A DNA stretch of 64,000 bases from Streptomyces sp. NBS 14/10 (GCF_002224125.1 NZ_NCSM01000022.1:124001-188000); one strand, 5' to 3'; numbered from the stretch's first letter, positions 34,380 to 43,813 are shown. A program made the numbers and translations. The notes: a model not told the origin generated them from the sequence alone.

Positions 34380-35861
34380 ATGGCGGCCACGGGGGAAGGC
34401 GGCCTGAGATTGGTCCAACATCTCGTCACGGCGTTGAAAGAGTTCCGGTGTCTGATGGATCCGGACTCCCGTGAGCTGTGTCTGGAACTGGTCGCCAGGG
34501 AAATGGATGAGGTGCTGCCCGTCCGCAACCACCGGGTGACGAACTACTTCCTGGTGGAGCTGGCCAAGGAATGCCTGGACAACGAGCGCTTCATGTGGGC
34601 GCTACGCGGGTCACTCGCGATCCTGGCCCCGGACGCGCCCGCCATGACGGGGCTCGACTCCGTCATGGAGCAGATGACGGCCCGCCCGGCGCTGCCCACG
34701 GACGCGACCGGGCGGCTTCGCGCACTGCTCGAAGGGCTGGAGGTCGCGCAGCTGACGCGGCTGTGCCAGGGCGCGGCGGGGCCGCTGCAGGAGGTGCCGC
34801 CGGTCACCGGCCCCTGGCACGCCTTCGAGACCCTGAGCCGGATGAACGCCCGGCCGGACGGACTGCCGCCCAACCTGGCCCTGGTGGAGTACCTGGCCGC
34901 GTCGGCCCGGCCGCTGGAACTGGCCGACCACCTGCGGAGCTGGGCGGACGAGCAGGCAGGCGGGCTGTCGCTGATCTCGCCGCTGAGGTCGCTGCGCCAG
35001 CAGGTGGGGCACGCGGCGCCGGCCGAGGCGATCGACGCCTATCTGGTGATCCAGCTGCTGCCGCAGGACGAGCCCGGCCGGTACGAGCTCTCCTCGTGGC
35101 ACGCCTACGACCCGACGGGCTGGAACCCGGTCCGCGGCCCGGCCAGCACGGTCACGGTCGCCACCGCCGAGCGCGCCGTACACGACCTGGTGCGCGAGGC
35201 CACGGCGGAGTGGGAGGACGCCCAATGCATCCACCTGGAGTTCGTCCTCAGCGCCGAGGACCTTCATCTGCCGGTGCATATGTGGCGCCACGAGCTGGAC
35301 AGCGACTTCCCAACCCCGCTGTGCGACACCTACCCGGTGGTCGTGCGGAGCCTGGAGCGCAGCCAGAACAGGCACTGGTACCGCCCCTGGAAGAAGCGGT
35401 GGCAGGCTTTCAGCTCCCAGCCGGAGCGGTCCCGGCAGCTCGTCGTCGACGGGCCGGATCCGGACAGTCCGCCCTCCGGTGACCCAGGCGCCCTGCTGGC
35501 GCGGCTCAACGCCGACGAGCATGTGGTCGCCCTGGTGCTGAACGCGCCGCCGGGCGCGAGCCAGGAGGGTAGTCTGCAGGCCTTGATGGCGTGGCGGGCG
35601 GGCATCCCGGTCGTCGTATGGGACCGGCGGCACCCTCGGGATCCGGACTTCGCTCACCACTTGAGACAAAAGGCCACCGGGGACCTGGCACGCCTCCGTG
35701 AAGCCGTGAAAGAGTTGCGGGTGGAGTCCCAAGGGGTAGCCTCCGCGGAACGCGAGCAGCACCTCGGACAACATGTCATGCTCGTTTGGGACGACCCGAC
35801 CCGTCCCGTGGAGACGCAAGGACGGTTGGCGGGGCCGGACGAGGGGGTGGGCAGTCGATGA
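34380..35861 (+). CDS. vWA-MoxR-associated protein (VMAP) with N-terminal effector-associated domain
   Basis: A 493-residue cytosolic protein. Residues 1-95 are an effector-associated helical domain ('LVQHLVTALKEFRCLMDPDS', ending 'LAILAPDAPAM'). The middle and C-terminal parts (about 130-480) match the VMAP middle/C-terminal pattern: 'PWHAFETLSRMNARPDGLPP', 'YLVIQLLPQDEPGRYELSSW', 'IHLEFVLSAEDLHLPVHMW' and 'ALMAWRAGIPVVVWDRR'. VMAPs are proposed adaptors joining a MoxR ATPase and a vWA protein to effectors. The ATG at 34380 has GGGAGG 7 bases upstream. Its stop overlaps the MoxR start (ATGA). Confidence 0.85.
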   Translation: MAATGEGGLRLVQHLVTALKEFRCLMDPDSRELCLELVAREMDEVLPVRNHRVTNYFLVELAKECLDNERFMWALRGSLAILAPDAPAMTGLDSVMEQMTARPALPTDATGRLRALLEGLEVAQLTRLCQGAAGPLQEVPPVTGPWHAFETLSRMNARPDGLPPNLALVEYLAASARPLELADHLRSWADEQAGGLSLISPLRSLRQQVGHAAPAEAIDAYLVIQLLPQDEPGRYELSSWHAYDPTGWNPVRGPASTVTVATAERAVHDLVREATAEWEDAQCIHLEFVLSAEDLHLPVHMWRHELDSDFPTPLCDTYPVVVRSLERSQNRHWYRPWKKRWQAFSSQPERSRQLVVDGPDPDSPPSGDPGALLARLNADEHVVALVLNAPPGASQEGSLQALMAWRAGIPVVVWDRRHPRDPDFAHHLRQKATGDLARLREAVKELRVESQGVASAEREQHLGQHVMLVWDDPTRPVETQGRLAGPDEGVGSR

Positions 35862-37066
35862 CCGACGCAGGGCCTACGAGTCGGCACAACGGACACGCGA
35901 ACGGCGATCCGGGCTCCGCGTCCCGTGTCGGCCCGCCGTCGGCCGGCGTCCCCCGCCCCTGGTGGATCTATCAGGGCACCGGCCGCCCGCTGCACGACGT
36001 CAGCCTGGAAGAGATCCTTCCGCCGCCGCCTCCGTGGCGCACCTTCCACGGCGTCTCCCCGGACCCCGCGGACGGCCTCGAGGCCGGAGCACGGGCGTCC
36101 ACGAGCGAGCTGTTGGAGAACGGAGAAGGCGAGGCGCCGACCGAGCCGCCCGCCCCGCCCGAGGACGAGCAGGACGCCGCCCGGCGGCTGGGCGCCGCTC
36201 CCCTGGGCATGCGGTCGGAGCCGGAAGAGGCCGATGTCGTCAACGCGGCGCTGATTCTGCGCCGTCCCCTTCTGGTCACGGGCCGCCCAGGGACGGGCAA
36301 GTCCACGCTGGCGTACCGCATCAGCAGGGAACTGGGGCTCGGCCGGGTGCTGCGCTGGCCGATCACCACCCGCACCACCCTGCGGTCGGGTCTGTACGAC
36401 TACGACGCGGTCGGCCGGGTGCACGCCGCGGCGGCCGGACAGGCGGCGGACGCGGAATTGCACGAGCCGGGGCCGGAGGACATCGGGGACTTTCTCCAAC
36501 TCGGCCCGCTGGGCACGGCGATGCTGCCGCACCGGCTGCCCCGCGTCCTGCTCATCGACGAATTCGACAAAAGCGATATCGATCTGCCCAATGACCTCCT
36601 CGATATCTTCGAGGCCGGCGAATACGCCGTTCCCGAGTTGGTGCGCATCCGCAGCCGCCGCCCGGCGGTCCGGGTGCTCACCGACGACCCCGACCGCAGC
36701 ACCGTCATCGCCTCCGGCCGGGTGCGCTGTCGCGCCTTCCCCATCGTCGTCATCACCAGCAACGACGAGCGGGAATTCCCGCCCGCTTTTCTCCGCCGCT
36801 GTCTGCAGCTGCGGCTGCCCGACCCGGACGCCGACCGGCTCGCCGCGATCGTGGCCGCGCACCTGGGCCGGGCGGACGATCCGCGGGCCCTGGATCTCAT
36901 CCAGATGTTCCTCGAACGCAGCCGGCTCGAAGGCGGGCTCGCGGCCGACCAATTGCTCAACGCGGTGTACCTGGTGACGTCTCAGGCCCAGGTTCCGGGT
37001 CCCGAATGGGAGGAGCTACTGCACGCCGTCTGGCACCGGCTGGATGCAGCAGGCCCAAAGCCATGA
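35858..37066 (+). CDS. MoxR-type AAA+ ATPase
   Basis: The 402-residue ATPase has a proline-rich N-terminal region of about 110 residues and then an AAA+ core. Walker A is 'TGRPGTGKST' (Lys148), Walker B is 'VLLIDEFDKSDIDLPNDLL' (Asp234-Glu235), and sensor 1/arginine-finger segments appear as 'VVITSNDEREFPPAFLRRC'. This variant of MoxR accompanies VMAP in actinobacterial NTP-dependent conflict systems. It is coupled at both ends by ATGA overlaps to VMAP and to the giant TPR gene, so the three are made in fixed ratio. Likely role: remodelling or gating of the complex. Confidence 0.9.
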   Translation: MTDAGPTSRHNGHANGDPGSASRVGPPSAGVPRPWWIYQGTGRPLHDVSLEEILPPPPPWRTFHGVSPDPADGLEAGARASTSELLENGEGEAPTEPPAPPEDEQDAARRLGAAPLGMRSEPEEADVVNAALILRRPLLVTGRPGTGKSTLAYRISRELGLGRVLRWPITTRTTLRSGLYDYDAVGRVHAAAAGQAADAELHEPGPEDIGDFLQLGPLGTAMLPHRLPRVLLIDEFDKSDIDLPNDLLDIFEAGEYAVPELVRIRSRRPAVRVLTDDPDRSTVIASGRVRCRAFPIVVITSNDEREFPPAFLRRCLQLRLPDPDADRLAAIVAAHLGRADDPRALDLIQMFLERSRLEGGLAADQLLNAVYLVTSQAQVPGPEWEELLHAVWHRLDAAGPKP

Positions 37067-40000
37067 CACACGACCCAGCCGACGGGTCCTCCGAGCGCGG
37101 CCGGCCGGACCTCGACTGGCAGCAGATCGCCGACGCGTTATGGCTCGCGGTCTGCAAGGCGGAGACCGACCGCGAGGCCGCCCGCCCCTCCCCCGCCCCG
37201 CCCTCCCCCGCGCCCACCCTGGATCAGCCGCCCCGCACCCCGGACCCGCCGCAGGACTCGCCCACGGACGCCGAGAACAACGAGGCGCCGCGCCCCGAGG
37301 GCGACCTGCTCCTGACCGCACCGCGTCCGGTCGAGCTCGTCGGCGTCCCGGCCCCGGCCGACGAGACCCCTGTGCGGGCGATCGCCGCCGAGGTCGTCGC
37401 CCGCGCCCCCCGGCTCACCGCCGTCTCCCCGCCGACCGCGGAGCGCGCCCTGTCCCGGGCGCTTCGGCCGTTCAAGCGCACCTCGCCCTCGCCGGTCGAG
37501 GACGAGATCGACGAGGACGCCACGGCCGAGCGGGCCGCGCGCGAGGGGCTGTGGCTGCCCGCGTGTGTGCCGGTGCGGGAGCGCTGGATGGACATGGTCC
37601 TCGTCGTGGACTCCAGCAGCTCCATGGTGGTGTGGCGGCAAACGGTCGGCCAGTTGGTCACCATCCTCGAGCGGACCGGCGCCTTCCGTACGGTCCGCGT
37701 GCAACGGATCAACAGCGACCACCCGCTCCCCGCGGACCCGGCGGACCGCCGGAGCACAGCCGACCGCACGCGGAGCGGCGGCCGCTCCCCGGTTGACGGC
37801 ATCCCGCCCCGCGGCAGACGGGCCGTCCTCGTCCTGACCGACGGCATCGGCACCGCATGGGCCGACGACAGCGGCAAACAGGCGCTGGCCCGCTGGGCCC
37901 GGCAGGCCACGGTCGCCGTACTGCATGTGCTGAACCAGGGGCACTGGCACCACACCGGGCTGATCCCCGAGCGGGTACGGGTACGGGTGCCCGAGCCGGG
38001 CGCGCCCAACGGCACCTGGCAGCGCGCCGGGGGAGCCCCCTGGCCCGGGGGCGAACCCCCGGTGCCGATGCTGGAGCTCGAAGCGCGGTGGCTGCACCGC
38101 TGGGCACAACTGGTGACCCAGCCGTCAACGCGCGGCCGTGACACCCTGGCGCTGCTGCCGGGGGTGCCCGCCGAGCGCTGGGAGCGGGAGCCGGAACCCA
38201 CCGCCCGGGACCGGGTCTTCCGCTTCCGTGCCACCGCGTCACCGAGCGCCTTCAGACTCGCCTCCCGGCTGGCAGCCGCCCCGCTGAACATCCCGGTGAT
38301 GGAATTCGTCCAAGGCATGCACGAGCCGCAGGGCAGCCCCGGCGACCTCGCCGAAATTCTGCTGGGTGGGCTGTTGCGCAAGGTCGGAGCCGCTGATCCC
38401 CTGGACGAGACAGGAATTGGCTATGAATTCCACCAGGGGGTACGGGAATTACTGCTGTCGGCCGGAATGCGCGACGAGTCGCTGTACATACTGCGCAGCG
38501 TCCTGGACCGGCTCGGCCGCCGCTGGAAACCTTTGCACGTGCTGCGGGACGCTCTCAATCACCCTTCGGGAACCTTGCCCGAATTACCCGAGACCGAACG
38601 GCTTCTGCCGTATATGCGCGTTCAGGAGAAAGTCTACCAAGCGCTCTCCGGGCCGTATCTGGAGGGCGCGCGGACTTTCCACGCGCGCGCCGCGCTCGCC
38701 CAGCAAGCGCTCGGCCGCTCGGGCGAACGCGGCGCCGGATCAGTTGAAGACCCACCAAATGGGGGAAGTGCGGTGAGTAACGCCAAAATGTCACGATCCA
38801 AGCCGACCTCCCCCAAGGAAGAACCATCACCCCCGCAGGCGCACGGCACGCCGGGCGCGGCGGGTGAGCACCCGAGAGGAAGTTTTGTGCCCGTGACCGC
38901 TGCCCGGTCCCTGCCCGCCGTGGAGGAGCGCCGCGCCGGGGATCCCCCGGCCATCTGGGGGAACGTCCCGCCCCGGAACAACAACTTCACCGGGCGACAA
39001 GCGTTGCTCGACACCCTGCACGAGCGTCTGAGCAGCGAGGGCACCGCCGCCGTGCTCCCCGAGGCGCTGCACGGGCTCGGCGGCGTGGGCAAGTCGCAGA
39101 TCGCCCTGGAGTATGTGCACCAGCACGCCTCCGACTACGACGCGGTGTGGTGGATCCCGGCCGAGCGCCCGGAGCAGATCCGCCAGGCGCTGGTGCAGCT
39201 GGCGGACCGGCTGGGGCTGCAGGTCGGTCTGGAGTCGAACATCGCCGTGCCCAGCGTCCTGGAGGCGCTGCGCACCGGCCGCCCCTGCCGTGACTGGCTC
39301 CTGGTCTTCGACAACGCGGAAGAGCTGGATACGGTACGCCCCTTCTTCCCCAACGGCGGCCCCGGCCGCATCCTGGTGACCTCGCGCAACGCCCAGTGGT
39401 CCCGGGCCGCGCGCACGGTCGAGGTGGATGTCTTCGACCGGCAGGAGAGCATCGAACTGCTGCGGCGCCGGGGCCCGGAGTTGCCGGACGAGCAGGCGGA
39501 CCGGGTGGCCGAGGCGCTGGGCGATCTGCCGCTGGCGATCGAGCAGGCGGCCGCGTGGCTCGTCGAGACGGGGATGCCGGTCGACGAGTATCTGCACGTC
39601 TTCGAGGACGAGCGGGCCGATGTCTCCACCCGGCGCGCCGAGTTGCTGGCCCAGGGCGTCCCGGTCGACTACCCCGAACCGGTCGCCGCGGCCTGGAACA
39701 TGTCGCTGAGGCGGCTCGCGGAGCAGCATCCCGGGGCGCTGCAACTGCTGCAGGTGTGCTCCTTCTTCGCCCCGGAGCCCATTTCGCGGCGGCTGTTCTC
39801 CGGGGTCCGTGGAGTCTCCCTCTCCCCCGAGCTCTCGGAGGTGCTGCAGGACCCGATCAAGCTCGGTCATGCGATCCGTGAGATCAATCGCTATGCGCTG
39901 ATCAAAATCAATCACCGGAACAACACCATCGAAATGCACCGACTGGTGCAGGCGGTGCTGATGGGCCAGATGTCCCCACAGCAGCAGGCGGATATGCGGC

Positions 40001-41451
40001 ACAGCGCCCATGTACTGCTCGCCTACGGCGACCCCAACGACGTCGCCCCCGCCAACTGGCCGCGTTACGCCGACCTCTTGTCGCATGTCCGCGCCTCCCG
40101 CGCGATGGACTGCGACGACAAATGGGTGCGCCAGATGGTGCGCAACCTGATCAGCTTCCTGTTCGTCTGGGGAGATCACCAAGGCGCCCGCGAGTTCGGC
40201 ACCCAGGTGGTCGAGACCTGGCGCCAGTCGCTGGGCGAGGACAGCCTGGAGACGCTGACCGCGTCCCGGACGCTCGGCCACGCGCTGACCCAGCTCGGCA
40301 ACTACGAGGAGGCCCGGGAGCTCAACGACCGGATCCTTGAGCTGCTGCGGGCCCACCCACAGGCCGGCGAGAACAACGAGGACACCATCGCGACCATGGG
40401 CGCGGTCGCCAACAGCGCCCGTCTCCGGGGTGATTACGCCAGGTCCGTCGAGTTGGAGAAGGACCGGTGGACCAGGGCCCTCCGCGTCTTCGGTGAGGAG
40501 GACCCGTACACACTGGCCGCCGCGAACGACTACGGTCTGGCGCTCCGCGCCGTCGGCGACTTCGCGCTCGCCCAGGAGATCCACCAGCCCGCCCGCGACA
40601 CCGCGGCCATCGTCCTCGGGGAGGACGCCCTCACCACGATCCTGCTCTCCACCCACCTCTCCAGCGATGCCCGCGGCATCGGCCAGTACCACGCTGCCCG
40701 CGCCATGCAGGAGGAGACCTTCGCGCTCGCGCTGCGCAGCGTGCCGCCGAACGCACCCGTGTTCGTGGCCGCGATGCGCACCCTGGCCGTGGCCCGTCGT
40801 AAGGCGGGCGATCACGAGGGGGCGATCGAGCTGACCCGGCAGGCCCTGGACAGCTACCGACTGCGCTATATCGAGCCCAACCTCGACATCACCACGGCGG
40901 AGATGAACCTCTCCATGGATCTGCGCCAGAACGCCGACCTTTCCGGCGCCCGGGACCTCGGCAGAAAGTCCCTGGAGGACCTGCGGGTCATCCTCGGCCC
41001 CCGACACCCTTACACGTCGAGCGCGGCGACCAACCTGGCCGTCACGCTCCGGCTGCTGGGCGAGACCGAGGAGGCGCTGGCGCTCAACAGGGAGACGCTG
41101 CCGGTCTTCGTCGAGACGCTCGGGGCCGACCACCCCTCGACTCTCACCTGTGCCATCAATCTGGCCAGCGATCTGTACACGCTGGCGGACTACGAAGAGG
41201 CGCACAGCCTGGACACCGACAGTCTGGCCGCCTGCCGGGAGCGGCTGGGAGAGGACCATCCCACCACGCTGGCCTGTGCGGTCAATCTCTCGGCGGACCT
41301 GCGCGCCCTGGGCGAGAGCCGGTCGGCGGAGGAGCTGCACAACGACGCCCTGGAGCGGTTCCGCCGGGTGCTGGGCACCCAGCACCCGGCCACCATCGCG
41401 GCGGCCCGTGGCATCCGCGCGGACTGTGACCTGGAGGCGTACACGTTCTGA
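37063..41451 (+). CDS. fxsT: FxSxx-COOH-system protein FxsT: vWA-like + NB-ARC + TPR
   Basis: This 1462-residue protein combines three modules. Residues about 90-540 form a SAV_2336-type region containing a vWA-like domain with MIDAS 'VVDSSSSM' (Asp183). Residues about 640-960 are an NB-ARC/STAND ATPase: P-loop 'GLGGVGKSQIA' (Lys677), 'WLLVFDNAEELD' and 'RILVTSRN'. Residues about 1020-1450 are roughly ten TPR units. The layout fits the FxSxx-COOH system TPR protein. It thus supplies the vWA partner expected with MoxR/VMAP and also a STAND sensor in one chain. Three TTA codons (Leu26, Leu463, Leu508) point to bldA control. The stretch around 38.3-38.8 kb is slightly less G/C-rich than its flanks. 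Confidence 0.88.
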   Translation: MTHDPADGSSERGRPDLDWQQIADALWLAVCKAETDREAARPSPAPPSPAPTLDQPPRTPDPPQDSPTDAENNEAPRPEGDLLLTAPRPVELVGVPAPADETPVRAIAAEVVARAPRLTAVSPPTAERALSRALRPFKRTSPSPVEDEIDEDATAERAAREGLWLPACVPVRERWMDMVLVVDSSSSMVVWRQTVGQLVTILERTGAFRTVRVQRINSDHPLPADPADRRSTADRTRSGGRSPVDGIPPRGRRAVLVLTDGIGTAWADDSGKQALARWARQATVAVLHVLNQGHWHHTGLIPERVRVRVPEPGAPNGTWQRAGGAPWPGGEPPVPMLELEARWLHRWAQLVTQPSTRGRDTLALLPGVPAERWEREPEPTARDRVFRFRATASPSAFRLASRLAAAPLNIPVMEFVQGMHEPQGSPGDLAEILLGGLLRKVGAADPLDETGIGYEFHQGVRELLLSAGMRDESLYILRSVLDRLGRRWKPLHVLRDALNHPSGTLPELPETERLLPYMRVQEKVYQALSGPYLEGARTFHARAALAQQALGRSGERGAGSVEDPPNGGSAVSNAKMSRSKPTSPKEEPSPPQAHGTPGAAGEHPRGSFVPVTAARSLPAVEERRAGDPPAIWGNVPPRNNNFTGRQALLDTLHERLSSEGTAAVLPEALHGLGGVGKSQIALEYVHQHASDYDAVWWIPAERPEQIRQALVQLADRLGLQVGLESNIAVPSVLEALRTGRPCRDWLLVFDNAEELDTVRPFFPNGGPGRILVTSRNAQWSRAARTVEVDVFDRQESIELLRRRGPELPDEQADRVAEALGDLPLAIEQAAAWLVETGMPVDEYLHVFEDERADVSTRRAELLAQGVPVDYPEPVAAAWNMSLRRLAEQHPGALQLLQVCSFFAPEPISRRLFSGVRGVSLSPELSEVLQDPIKLGHAIREINRYALIKINHRNNTIEMHRLVQAVLMGQMSPQQQADMRHSAHVLLAYGDPNDVAPANWPRYADLLSHVRASRAMDCDDKWVRQMVRNLISFLFVWGDHQGAREFGTQVVETWRQSLGEDSLETLTASRTLGHALTQLGNYEEARELNDRILELLRAHPQAGENNEDTIATMGAVANSARLRGDYARSVELEKDRWTRALRVFGEEDPYTLAAANDYGLALRAVGDFALAQEIHQPARDTAAIVLGEDALTTILLSTHLSSDARGIGQYHAARAMQEETFALALRSVPPNAPVFVAAMRTLAVARRKAGDHEGAIELTRQALDSYRLRYIEPNLDITTAEMNLSMDLRQNADLSGARDLGRKSLEDLRVILGPRHPYTSSAATNLAVTLRLLGETEEALALNRETLPVFVETLGADHPSTLTCAINLASDLYTLADYEEAHSLDTDSLAACRERLGEDHPTTLACAVNLSADLRALGESRSAEELHNDALERFRRVLGTQHPATIAAARGIRADCDLEAYTF

Positions 41452-41467
41452 CGCGACGCCCCGGCGT

Positions 41468-43357
41468 TCAGCGGCGGGTCCCGATCCAGTGGGCGAGAGC
41501 CACCGGGTCGGGGCCGCCGTACACCGGGGCGCGCAGCGCCCGGTGCACCGCGAGCACGACTTCCGGGCAGTCGAGCAACGCGTCCTTGGCCGGGCCCGCG
41601 GGCAGCGTCAGAGCGAGCCCTGACCAGGCGGGAAGGTCGTCGGGGCGCTCGGCCAGACGGTCACGGTAGCCGCGCAGAGCGGCCGCGGTGTCACCGGCGG
41701 CCCAGTCGAGGTCGGCCCGCAGCGGGGCGGCCATGCCGTCGAACGGGGGCTCCTCCGGCTTCTCCCTCAGCAGGGCGAAGCCGGCCGGGTCGCGCAGCCG
41801 CAGCCGGATCAGGGCCGGGCGCGCCACCACCGCCGTCCGGGACGCGCGCAGCACGGTCGTGGGAAGGGTGTCCGGCGCGGGCCGGCCCATCCGCCAGGCC
41901 CGCACCCACTGCCCGGTCCGGCCGGGGTCCACCGACAGATGATGCAGACGGTAGAGCACCTGATGGTCGAGATTGAGGTCCTCGGCGGCGCGCAGCGGAA
42001 CCTCCGGCACGGGCTCCGTGAGCCACACGGCCAGTCTCTCTTCGAGCCCCCGCAGGAATCGGTCGCCCAGAGCGGTGAGCTCCGCATGGGCGCGCAGCGT
42101 CCGCAGCCCGTGCGAGGTCTGCGAGCGCCGCAGCGCGAACTCGAACTCCGCAACGGTCCGCATGGTCTCGTCCGCTGCGACATGCCTGTGGGCCTGCCAG
42201 AACGCCGTGACGCCCAAGAAGGCGTATACGCCGTGCAGCAGGCCCCGCAGCGGGCGGGGATCCACGCGCCAAGGCGCGTAGTGAATTTCCTCCAGACCAC
42301 CGTGGATCAGAGGCACCAGGTCCAGCAGCGCGCTGAGTTTGACGTGCTGGGCTTCGTGGATCAGCGACGCCGCGAGGATGGCCGAATCGGTCGGAGGGTT
42401 CACCAGCACGCAGCCGTAGGCCTCGGGTGACGAGGCGCTGAAAGGTTCCGTCCGCGCGGGGTAGCGCACGGGGACGACGGAGATCAGGCAGTCGGCGACA
42501 CCGGCTGGATCCACATTGCCCTGCCGGGCGACGAGCCCCCAGGCGCGGTCGAAGTGTTCCTGCCACCGCCGCGCCTCCGGTTCGCTCAGCCGCACGGGAG
42601 CGGTGGGGCGCAGGAAGTCCCGGTAGGGGTCGAGGTCGTCCAGGTAGGGCGAGCAGGGGTGGACGGGGTGCCGTCCGTGCAGCCGTCTCAGGGGGTGCCA
42701 GCCCTTGACGTCCCGGGTGAGGTCGGAAGGCAGCGACACCGTATGCGAACCGGCTCGCACGGCCCTCTCGCACCCGCCGTCGGCGGAGATCTCGGCGACG
42801 GGGGAATCACAGCCCGCGAGTTCGACGAAGCCCAGCGCGGGCAGCATGACCCCGCCGTCCCGGACTCCGACCGCGATCCGGAAGTCGATCCCCGCGAGCA
42901 GGGCCGCCGAAGCGGCGACGGTGTGCAGATAGCCGGTCTCCAGCCACAGCGGGACCTCGTCGGCCGGCTCCCCCTCGACGCCGCGCAGCCTGCGCAGACA
43001 GCGGCTGAGCCAGGCGCCGACCTGGGGGTGCAGCAGCAGCTGCTCCGCGCTCGACGGGCTGCGCCGCTCGGCCTTTATCAGCAGCTCCCACGCCTCACGC
43101 GGCGCGGGCAGCGGCCCCGGCACCCGGGGATGGGAGGAGGCGAGGTCGGTCAACGCGCGTAGCAGCAACATGAGGCGGCTGCGCTGGCCCGACCGTAACT
43201 CGGCGATCGCCGCCACTCCCCCGCCACCGCGTGTCAGCTCGTCGAGGCACGCTGTGGAAAGCCGGTGGTGACGGTTCATCGGGGACGTGGGGAGCGGCTG
43301 TGTGCGGCGCAGAGCCGGGAGCGGGCGAAGAGGGCCAACTGAATAGTCCGCCGGCAT
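41468..43357 (-). CDS. aKG-HExxH-type peptide beta-hydroxylase (FxSxx/RiPP-associated)
   Basis: A 629-residue protein with the motif 'LIHEAQHVKLSALLDL'; HEAQH is at residues 334-338 and a conserved 'HYAPWRVDPRPLRGLLHGVY' follows. This is the mod_HExxH/aKG-HExxH pattern of enzymes that hydroxylate RiPP precursors, often found fused or next to FxsB radical-SAM proteins. Here it stands alone, with no SPASM/radical-SAM gene nearby. ATG at 43357 has GAGAAAGG before it; an ATG at 43279 is possible. Leu54 is TTA. It lies 51 bases downstream of the small precursor-like gene and is convergent with fxsT, 16 bases apart. Confidence 0.85.
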   Translation of the reverse strand: MPADYSVGPLRPLPALRRTQPLPTSPMNRHHRLSTACLDELTRGGGGVAAIAELRSGQRSRLMLLLRALTDLASSHPRVPGPLPAPREAWELLIKAERRSPSSAEQLLLHPQVGAWLSRCLRRLRGVEGEPADEVPLWLETGYLHTVAASAALLAGIDFRIAVGVRDGGVMLPALGFVELAGCDSPVAEISADGGCERAVRAGSHTVSLPSDLTRDVKGWHPLRRLHGRHPVHPCSPYLDDLDPYRDFLRPTAPVRLSEPEARRWQEHFDRAWGLVARQGNVDPAGVADCLISVVPVRYPARTEPFSASSPEAYGCVLVNPPTDSAILAASLIHEAQHVKLSALLDLVPLIHGGLEEIHYAPWRVDPRPLRGLLHGVYAFLGVTAFWQAHRHVAADETMRTVAEFEFALRRSQTSHGLRTLRAHAELTALGDRFLRGLEERLAVWLTEPVPEVPLRAAEDLNLDHQVLYRLHHLSVDPGRTGQWVRAWRMGRPAPDTLPTTVLRASRTAVVARPALIRLRLRDPAGFALLREKPEEPPFDGMAAPLRADLDWAAGDTAAALRGYRDRLAERPDDLPAWSGLALTLPAGPAKDALLDCPEVVLAVHRALRAPVYGGPDPVALAHWIGTRR

Positions 43358-43408
43358 GGCCGCCTTTCTCGACGGGATGAATGCTGGTGTGCCATCGCCG
43401 GGAATCCG

Positions 43409-43579
43409 TCAACAGCCCTGTTGGTTCGCGGCGGAGGTCGAGAGGGTCGGCGGGGACTGTACGAGTTTGAGCAACCGCTGGGTCGCGAGAGTGAACTCCT
43501 GACTGTCGCCCAGTTCTTCGAGCGTCGTTCCCGAGAGGTCCACCAACTCCGTCTCGACCCCCGTCGCCGCTCGCTCCAT
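43409..43579 (-). CDS. RiPP-precursor-like peptide with FxsA-type leader but no FxSxx terminus
   Basis: The 56-residue peptide has a leader 'VETELVDLSGTTLEELGDSQ' that resembles FxSxx-COOH precursors (a LxDLSGxxLxxL pattern), then a helical stretch 'LATQRLLKLV' and a Ser/Thr-Pro tail. It ends ANQQGC instead of FxSxx. The ATG at 43579 has GAGGGG about 9 bases upstream, and the gene directly precedes the HExxH peptide hydroxylase on the same strand. The likely core is the last 12-15 residues, with a C-terminal Cys. It is below the usual length cut-off. What modification it carries is unknown. Confidence 0.72.
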   Translation of the reverse strand: MERAATGVETELVDLSGTTLEELGDSQEFTLATQRLLKLVQSPPTLSTSAANQQGC

Positions 43580-43813
43580 GACATCGTTCCCCTCTAGACG
43601 CTCCGCGCCGGCTCAGGCGAGGCCTCTTCACATGGTGGCCCACCCGATAATGATTGCGGAAGGGCGAAAGGGGCCAGTGGGTGTCGGGCCCATCAAGATT
43701 TTGGGACACCCAGGGGCGTCAGGTGGCCGCGCTTCCCGGCCAATTCATTTCCGGCGCGTCCGGTCGGGCACGGGCGGGGGCTGCGGTTCCGCGCCCGGCC
43801 GTGGCGCTCCGGG

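Noticed and set aside
38827..41385. An 852-codon open frame antisense to fxsT
   Set aside because: Composition is typical of a shadow frame; the + strand frame has clear NB-ARC and TPR motifs.
43276..43584. A 102-codon minus-strand frame overlapping the precursor-like gene
   Set aside because: It is Arg/Ser/Pro-rich without recognisable features and overlaps both the precursor and hydroxylase starts; the 56-codon frame has the FxsA-like leader and a ribosome site.
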